A program made the position numbers and the translations under genes. A stretch of DNA of 15,591 nucleotides, taken from NCBI GenBank assembly GCA_005885165.1, contig VAXR01000017.1:1-15591 (forward strand). The letters run 5' to 3'. The notes below the pieces were generated by a model. It saw only the letters and a program-made list of their open reading frames with translations. It was not told the DNA's origin and did not search any database. This DNA comes from Actinomycetota bacterium (GTDB lineage: Bacteria; Actinomycetota; Thermoleophilia; Solirubrobacterales; Thermoleophilaceae). Below, piece by piece: positions 11,823-15,591 of the stretch. The stretch's first letter is position 1; each line of letters begins with the position of its first letter.

Positions 11823-13370
11823 ATGGCGAAGCAGATGACCCCGCTCCCGGACGGGAAGTCCGTGCGCGCGAATCCCTCGCCGGCTGAGCTCAAGCAGCTC
11901 GCCGCGAAGATGCCCAATGCCCGCGAGACCCGCTACGGCAACCTCAACGTCCAGACCGAGGTGCTGGCGCGCTCCAAGGCCTCCACCTTCCTCATCCTCG
12001 ACGACCCCGAGGCCAGCTCGCAGCAGGCGACCTCGCGCGAGGAGGGCGACCGCATCGCTCGCCTGCAGGACGAGTACATCGCGGGCCGCGACATGATCGT
12101 GGTGGACGGGTTCATCGGCGACGACCCGGAGTTCCGCACGGCTGCTCGCCTCTACATCGAGGAATCGAACGCCAACGTCGCCGGGATGCAGCGCCAGCTC
12201 TACTTCGACGTCGACGACCCCGACAGCTTCGAGCCCGAGCTCACCGTCATCTACACGCCGAACCTCGCGGTGGAGGGCTACCCCAACGACCGCGTGATCG
12301 CCGTCGACTGCGAACGGGGCGTCACCCGGGTCTGCAACTCCGACTACTTCGGCGAGTCGAAGAAGGGCGGGCTGCGGATGTGGAACAAGCTCGTCTACGA
12401 CCGCGGCGGCTTGCCGCTGCACGCCGGCTGCAAGGTGATTCCCACCGACTCCGGCGACAAGGTCGGCCTGATCGTCGGGCTCTCCGGCACCGGCAAGACG
12501 ACCACGACCTTCACCCGGCAGAACGGCTCACTGCCGGTGCAGGACGACTTCGTGGCGATGATGCCCGGCGGCAAGGTGTACGCCACCGAGGCCGGCTGCT
12601 TCGCCAAGACGTTCGCCCTCTCGGCCGAGGACGAGCCCACGATCTACGACGCGGTGACGAGGCCCGAGGCCTACCTCGAGAACGTCTCGCAGGACGAGCT
12701 CGGTGAGCTCGACTTCTTCGACACGAGCTACACCCAGAACGGGCGGGCGACGTTCTCGTTCTCGAGCATCGAGGCCGCCGACGCGCGCGAGCTCCAGTCG
12801 GCGGACTTCCTGCTGATCCTCAACCGCAACGAGAACATCATCCCCGCGGTCGCGCACCTCAACGCCGAGCAGGCCGCGGCCTACTTCATGCTCGGCGAGA
12901 CGCAGGGCACGAGCGCGGGCGGCGCCGAGGAGGCCGGCAAGTTCCTGCGCGTCCCGGGCACGAACCCGTTCTTCCCGGACGACCACGACCACCAGGGCAA
13001 CCGCTTCCTCGAGCTGATGTCAGAGCACCAGCTCGACGTGTACTTGATGAACACCGGGCGCGTCGGCGGCCCCGACGAGGACGACCGCTCGCTGAAGGTG
13101 CGGATCCCGCACAGCTCCGCGATCGTGAAGTCGATCGCCGAAGGCACGATCGAGTGGGAGCGCGATCCCGACTTCGGCTACGACGTCGCGAGCAGCGTCC
13201 CCGGCATCGACGAGTCGGACTCGGGCGTGCTGCGCCCGCGCGAGCTGTACGCGGCGCAGGGCCGATTGGACGAGTACACGAAGATCGTCGACCGGCTCAA
13301 GGCGGAGCGCGCCGAGTACCTATCGAAGTTCCCCGCGCTGAGCGAGGAAATTGTCGCGGCCGTTCGCTAG
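11823..13370 (+). CDS. pckA: Phosphoenolpyruvate carboxykinase, ATP-type (divergent)
   Basis: The 515-residue protein fits the ATP-dependent PEPCK family, which converts oxaloacetate and ATP to PEP, CO2 and ADP at the entry to gluconeogenesis. Seen: YFGESKKGG (175-183, compare YFGEMKKG in E. coli), LPLHAGCKV (197-205), the P-loop GLSGTGKTTTT (219-229), a kinase-2-like segment LPVQDDFVAM (237-246) and a late segment NRNENIIPAVAHL (334-346). The family's usual LIGDDEHGW and TAGTERG motifs are altered here: the second metal region reads VQDDFV and the late loop reads LGETQGTSAGGAEEAG. It is therefore probably a distinct branch; activity and nucleotide choice are inferred. Length is close to the usual 520-540. 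Many actinobacteria use the unrelated GTP enzyme instead. It stands alone, convergent with the next gene only 27 bp away. Confidence 0.88.
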   Translation: MAKQMTPLPDGKSVRANPSPAELKQLAAKMPNARETRYGNLNVQTEVLARSKASTFLILDDPEASSQQATSREEGDRIARLQDEYIAGRDMIVVDGFIGDDPEFRTAARLYIEESNANVAGMQRQLYFDVDDPDSFEPELTVIYTPNLAVEGYPNDRVIAVDCERGVTRVCNSDYFGESKKGGLRMWNKLVYDRGGLPLHAGCKVIPTDSGDKVGLIVGLSGTGKTTTTFTRQNGSLPVQDDFVAMMPGGKVYATEAGCFAKTFALSAEDEPTIYDAVTRPEAYLENVSQDELGELDFFDTSYTQNGRATFSFSSIEAADARELQSADFLLILNRNENIIPAVAHLNAEQAAAYFMLGETQGTSAGGAEEAGKFLRVPGTNPFFPDDHDHQGNRFLELMSEHQLDVYLMNTGRVGGPDEDDRSLKVRIPHSSAIVKSIAEGTIEWERDPDFGYDVASSVPGIDESDSGVLRPRELYAAQGRLDEYTKIVDRLKAERAEYLSKFPALSEEIVAAVR

Positions 13371-13397
13371 CGCGCCCTGCCGCAAGAATCGGGGCCG

Positions 13398-14006
13398 CTA
13401 GTGCGGGTCCTCGGGACTGGCCGCCGCCGCCGGCGGCCGTGACTCCTCGGCGAGCGAGGTGAGCGAGAGCGGGCCGCGCGCCGCGTCGCTGAGCACGTCC
13501 GCAGCCTCCTGCTCGGAGCGCGCGTACAGCTCGACGAGCATGTGGATGACGATCTGGTCCCCGTCGTGCTTGTGGAAACGCACGTGGGTGAAGAACTCGC
13601 GGGTGCCGTGGTCGCCGAAGGCCCCGAACGCGAGCGAGTCAGCGGCCTCGGGGCCCGAGCAGCTCTCGATCTGCTCCGAGTCGACCGTGACCGTGCAGGA
13701 CGCGACCCACGGCCGGCCGACCACCATGCGCTCCCACCGGTCCTCGACGGCCTCGATCCGGCTCACCCGGCGCCCGTCCTCCTCGTAGAAGGCGAGGTTG
13801 AGATGGGGCTGGTCGTGGAGGCAGTCGAGGCACTGTACGACGGCCTCCTGGACCTCCTCGACCGGCTCGGCCGCCTCGCCGCTCTCGGGATCCACCCGGA
13901 GCACGCCCTCGTAGTGCACCTGAACCTCGAGGTTCTGGGACCAGCAGCGGTAGCAGCGGAGCCAGCTCGCCGCGGTCTCCAGGAAGTCCGGGGCCGATCC
14001 CTCCAT
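13398..14006 (-). CDS. Conserved-looking four-cysteine protein, function unknown
   Basis: The 202-residue acidic protein contains two CxxC pairs, C18-x2-C21 (LRCYRCW) and C59-x2-C62 (VQCLDCLHD), separated by about 37 residues. This spacing would suit a zinc ribbon or other structural zinc site. The central part (70-165) alternates beta-like and charged stretches, including FFTHVRFHKHDGDQIVIHML (138-157). The C-terminus is low-complexity. There is no signal peptide or membrane helix, so it is probably cytoplasmic. I do not recognise a family. Start: ATG 14006, six bases after CATAAT, so probably leaderless. The frame continues upstream but would overlap the divergent gene at 14128. It is convergent with pckA and divergent from the membrane-anchored protein. 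Confidence 0.75.
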   Translation of the reverse strand: MEGSAPDFLETAASWLRCYRCWSQNLEVQVHYEGVLRVDPESGEAAEPVEEVQEAVVQCLDCLHDQPHLNLAFYEEDGRRVSRIEAVEDRWERMVVGRPWVASCTVTVDSEQIESCSGPEAADSLAFGAFGDHGTREFFTHVRFHKHDGDQIVIHMLVELYARSEQEAADVLSDAARGPLSLTSLAEESRPPAAAASPEDPH

Positions 14007-14012
14007 GCGTCG

Positions 14013-14018
14013 ATTATG
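14013..14018 (-). promoter_or_regulatory. Candidate -10 (CATAAT) for a leaderless gene
   Basis: CATAAT on the minus strand, then CGACGC, then the ATG at 14006. The six-base spacing places the transcription start on the start codon. No Shine-Dalgarno site precedes this ATG. Confidence 0.45.
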
Positions 14019-14112
14019 GCGAACGAAGTCCACTCCGCACAGGTGCCGGTCCAGATGCGTCCCAGGGCCCCACTGAAGCGGGCCAGGATGCGCCATGGGG
14101 CCTGCGCAGCCG

Positions 14113-14118
14113 CTATAA
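14113..14118 (+). promoter_or_regulatory. Candidate -10 (CTATAA) for the membrane-anchored protein
   Basis: CTATAA, within CGCTATAAGT, lies nine bases before the ATG at 14128 and overlaps no ribosome-binding site. Transcription from it would start at or within a couple of bases of the ATG. A GTG at 14119 is in frame but lies against the box, so the ATG is preferred. Confidence 0.45.
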
Positions 14119-14127
14119 GTGCCCCGG

Positions 14128-14598
14128 ATGAAGGAGCCCGTAGCGCGCGCGATCATCCGGCGGCGGCGCGTGGCGGTGGTGGCCCTCGTCGTCCTGGTCG
14201 CGGGGATCGGCCTGCTCCTCCACCACTTCGTCGACCAGGGAAGCGGCGGCGGGCCCGCGGAGGTGACGGGTTCGGCGGCCGAGGCCGTGACACTCGTCAA
14301 CGCGCTCCAGCGGGCGCTCGCGGGGCGCGACTACCAGACGATCTGCGACGACCTCTTCACCAACGCGGCGCGTGAGGCTGCGGGCGGCGACAACTGCCCG
14401 TCGGTGCTGGCGCAGGCCGGCGCGCGGATCACCAACCCGACCGTGAGCATCAGGAGCCTGGCAGTCGGCGGGGATCAGGCGACGATCGACGTGATGGCCG
14501 GTGCCGCGGGCCAGGTGCCGGCGTCGGACGAGCTCCACCTGGTACGCGAGGGCGGACGCCTCCGGATCGCCTCCGCCGGGATCGTCGCGACGAGATAG
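14128..14598 (+). CDS. Membrane-anchored extracytoplasmic protein, NTF2-like fold suspected
   Basis: The 156-residue protein has a basic N-terminus (MKEPVARAIIRRRR), one transmembrane helix (15-33) and a Gly-rich linker (37-43). An outside domain of about 110 residues follows. It starts with a helix and TICDDLFTNAAREAAGGDNC, where C73 and C90 could form a disulfide, and ends in beta strands (TVSIRSLAVGGDQATIDV, DELHLVREGGRLRIASAG). This helix-then-sheet layout resembles the NTF2/SnoaL-like small domains common in actinobacterial lipoproteins and membrane proteins, but no signature proves it. Role unknown. The MobA-like gene starts 20 bp downstream in the same direction, so the two may be cotranscribed. 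Confidence 0.8.
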   Translation: MKEPVARAIIRRRRVAVVALVVLVAGIGLLLHHFVDQGSGGGPAEVTGSAAEAVTLVNALQRALAGRDYQTICDDLFTNAAREAAGGDNCPSVLAQAGARITNPTVSIRSLAVGGDQATIDVMAGAAGQVPASDELHLVREGGRLRIASAGIVATR

Positions 14599-14618
14599 CC
14601 CCGGATCGGTCATCCGAA

Positions 14619-15200
14619 GTGGTCGGGGTGATCCTCGCGGGCGGCGCCGGGAGTCGTATCGGGGGCGCCAAGGCCGCCCGCGAACTGGCCGGGCGGCCGC
14701 TGGCTGCCTATCCCGCGGACGCGCTGACGGCGGTGCTCGAGCGCGTCGCGATCGCCAGCAAGCGCGGCGAGGAGCTGCCCGACCTCGCCGGTGTCGAGAC
14801 CTGGGACGGCGAGCAACGCGGGACGCGGCATCCCGCGGCGGGCATCGCGTACGCCCTCGAGCGCGCGGGCGATGCCGTCCTGGTGGTGGCCGCCGACATG
14901 CCGTTCGTCACGGGAGCCGCGTGCCAGGCGCTGCTCGACACGGCCGGGCGTGAAGGCGCGGGCCGCGTCGTGGTCGCGGCTGCGGACGGGCGCATCCAAC
15001 CGCTCCTGGGCGTTTTTCCGCCGGCCGCGGCGGGGGCGCTTCGGCGCGGGGCTCTCGCCGGCGAGCCCATGCGTGCGCTCGTGCAGCGTATGGACCCGGT
15101 CCTCGTCGACCTTCCCGAAGCCGCACTCAGAAGCGTGAATACCCCGGCCGAGCTCGCGGAGGCGGAGGCGGAATTGCGTCAGGTGCGCAGCAGCAGGTAG
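14619..15200 (+). CDS. mobA: MobA-like molybdenum cofactor guanylyltransferase
   Basis: The 193-residue protein has the nucleotide-binding N-terminus of the MobA/NTP-transferase family: VILAGGAGSRIGGAKAARELAGRPL at 4-28 (LAGG-x-GSRIG, then K18). A metal-binding aspartate follows in VVAADMPFV (89-97, D93), and QPLLGVFP further on. MobA joins GMP to molybdopterin to make the guanine-dinucleotide form of the cofactor, in the cytoplasm. Length fits MobA (about 190-200). Other members of the fold, such as CofC or CTP-using MocA, are possible because the usual DK pair reads AK here. GTG 14619 leaves only three residues before the GG-rich loop, as is normal for the family. No other molybdenum genes are in view. 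The 3' end overlaps the minus-strand 54-residue gene by 22 bp. Confidence 0.78.
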   Translation: MVGVILAGGAGSRIGGAKAARELAGRPLAAYPADALTAVLERVAIASKRGEELPDLAGVETWDGEQRGTRHPAAGIAYALERAGDAVLVVAADMPFVTGAACQALLDTAGREGAGRVVVAAADGRIQPLLGVFPPAAAGALRRGALAGEPMRALVQRMDPVLVDLPEAALRSVNTPAELAEAEAELRQVRSSR

Positions 15201-15343
15201 ACGAGCGCCAGCGCGAACCCGATCTGACCGAAGGCGAGCGCCGTCCCGAGGTTCGCCGCGCCGGCCGCCCCGGCGATGCCCGCGGCACCGGCGAAGGCGG
15301 CGAGCAGCACGAGGAGCTGTGTCCGCAGCCGCACCACCGGCAC
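15179..15343 (-). CDS. 54-residue two-helix membrane protein
   Basis: This is too short to stand out among longer spurious frames. From GTG 15343 it reads MPVVRLRTQLLVLLAAF and goes on as two hydrophobic segments (about 9-29 and 33-51) separated by the small polar turn AANLG, ending LLLRT. Almost every residue suits a helical hairpin in the membrane, and the codons are GC-rich in the third position. The overlapping minus-strand frames instead give unlikely Arg/Pro-rich products. No upstream in-frame start exists before a stop near 15400. Function unknown. It is convergent with mobA (22-bp overlap) and divergent from the LuxR-type gene, 72 bp away. Confidence 0.6.
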   Translation of the reverse strand: MPVVRLRTQLLVLLAAFAGAAGIAGAAGAANLGTALAFGQIGFALALVYLLLRT

Positions 15344-15415
15344 GATATGCGGCGCGCAAGCTTCGTTGCAGCTCCTGGTAATCGTGGAGGGACACGGCTA
15401 GCGTGGCCGCCCTTC

Positions 15416-15591
15416 ATGGAGGTCCGCGTCATCGAGACGGCGCGGGAGGCGCTCGTCAACCTGGAGGAGTACCTCGCCGAGTCGGCGGGCGCTCGGCGCT
15501 TCAGCCGTCGCAGCGCGGACCTGACGGACAAGGAGCGCGAGGTGCTGGCAGAGCTCGCGGCCGGGCTGACGACCGAAGAAGCCGCGCAGGC
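15416..15591 (+). CDS. LuxR/GerE-type HTH regulator (partial, C-terminus outside the window)
   Basis: Fifty-eight N-terminal residues are visible. After about 34 residues (MEVRVIETAREALVNLEE and on) comes DLTDKEREVLAELAAGLTT with EEAAQ, the first helices of the LuxR/GerE DNA-binding domain (consensus LTxREREVLxLLAxGLTxxEIA). The short N-terminal part leaves no room for a receiver or PAS domain ahead of the HTH, so it is either a stand-alone HTH protein or has its sensor on the unseen C-terminal side. Start: ATG 15416. TAGCGT at 15399-15404 is a weak -10 that would leave a leader of only a few bases. Confidence 0.72.
   Translation, partial: MEVRVIETAREALVNLEEYLAESAGARRFSRRSADLTDKEREVLAELAAGLTTEEAAQ

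Noticed and set aside
1..15591. CRISPR array, tRNA, rRNA, prophage or intact insertion sequence
   Set aside because: No regularly spaced repeats, no cloverleaf or rRNA signatures, and no transposase or integrase motifs were found on either strand.

Overview
The window is very GC-rich DNA with GTG starts, dense gene packing and long spurious antisense frames. This points to a high-GC actinobacterium. The mix of an ATP-type PEP carboxykinase, a class E-like sortase and a surface-polysaccharide locus would fit Thermoleophilia (Solirubrobacterales/Gaiellales), but that placement is inference; no rRNA or other marker is present.

Positions 1-10915 are a surface-polysaccharide locus. A GNAT (CelD/BcsL-like) acyltransferase, cut by the window edge, and a GT4 glycosyltransferase lie on the minus strand. 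They are divergent from a plus-strand pair: a glucuronyl C5-epimerase-type protein and a NodB-type polysaccharide deacetylase. After a 560-base stretch without a convincing gene, the minus strand carries a secreted beta-helix protein, a CpsB/YwqE-type PHP phosphatase, a polyprenyl-phosphate sugar phosphotransferase, and a small secreted LPFTG wall-anchor protein. Divergent from these, an O-antigen ligase/Wzy-type polymerase with a C-terminal TPR region overlaps a 50-residue membrane protein. Together they suggest assembly on a lipid carrier (sugar-phosphate transfer, then glycosyl transfer), polymerisation (Wzy), tailoring (acylation, C5-epimerisation, deacetylation), control (CpsB) and display at the wall.

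Positions 10916-11708 hold a probable terminator and a class E-like sortase. The 3' end of the sortase gene is duplicated in tandem as an exact 65-bp repeat. Sortase and LPFTG protein are plausible enzyme and substrate.

Positions 11709-15591 look like chromosomal backbone: pckA, a four-cysteine protein of unknown function, a membrane-anchored small protein, a MobA-like nucleotidyltransferase, a 54-residue membrane protein that is easy to miss, and the start of a LuxR-type HTH protein.

Several genes share a CTATAA-like -10 box only 4-8 bases before the start codon and lack a Shine-Dalgarno site, as expected for leaderless transcripts. The LPFTG gene instead seems to have a leader of about 175 nt. 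No tRNA, rRNA, CRISPR array or intact insertion sequence was recognised.
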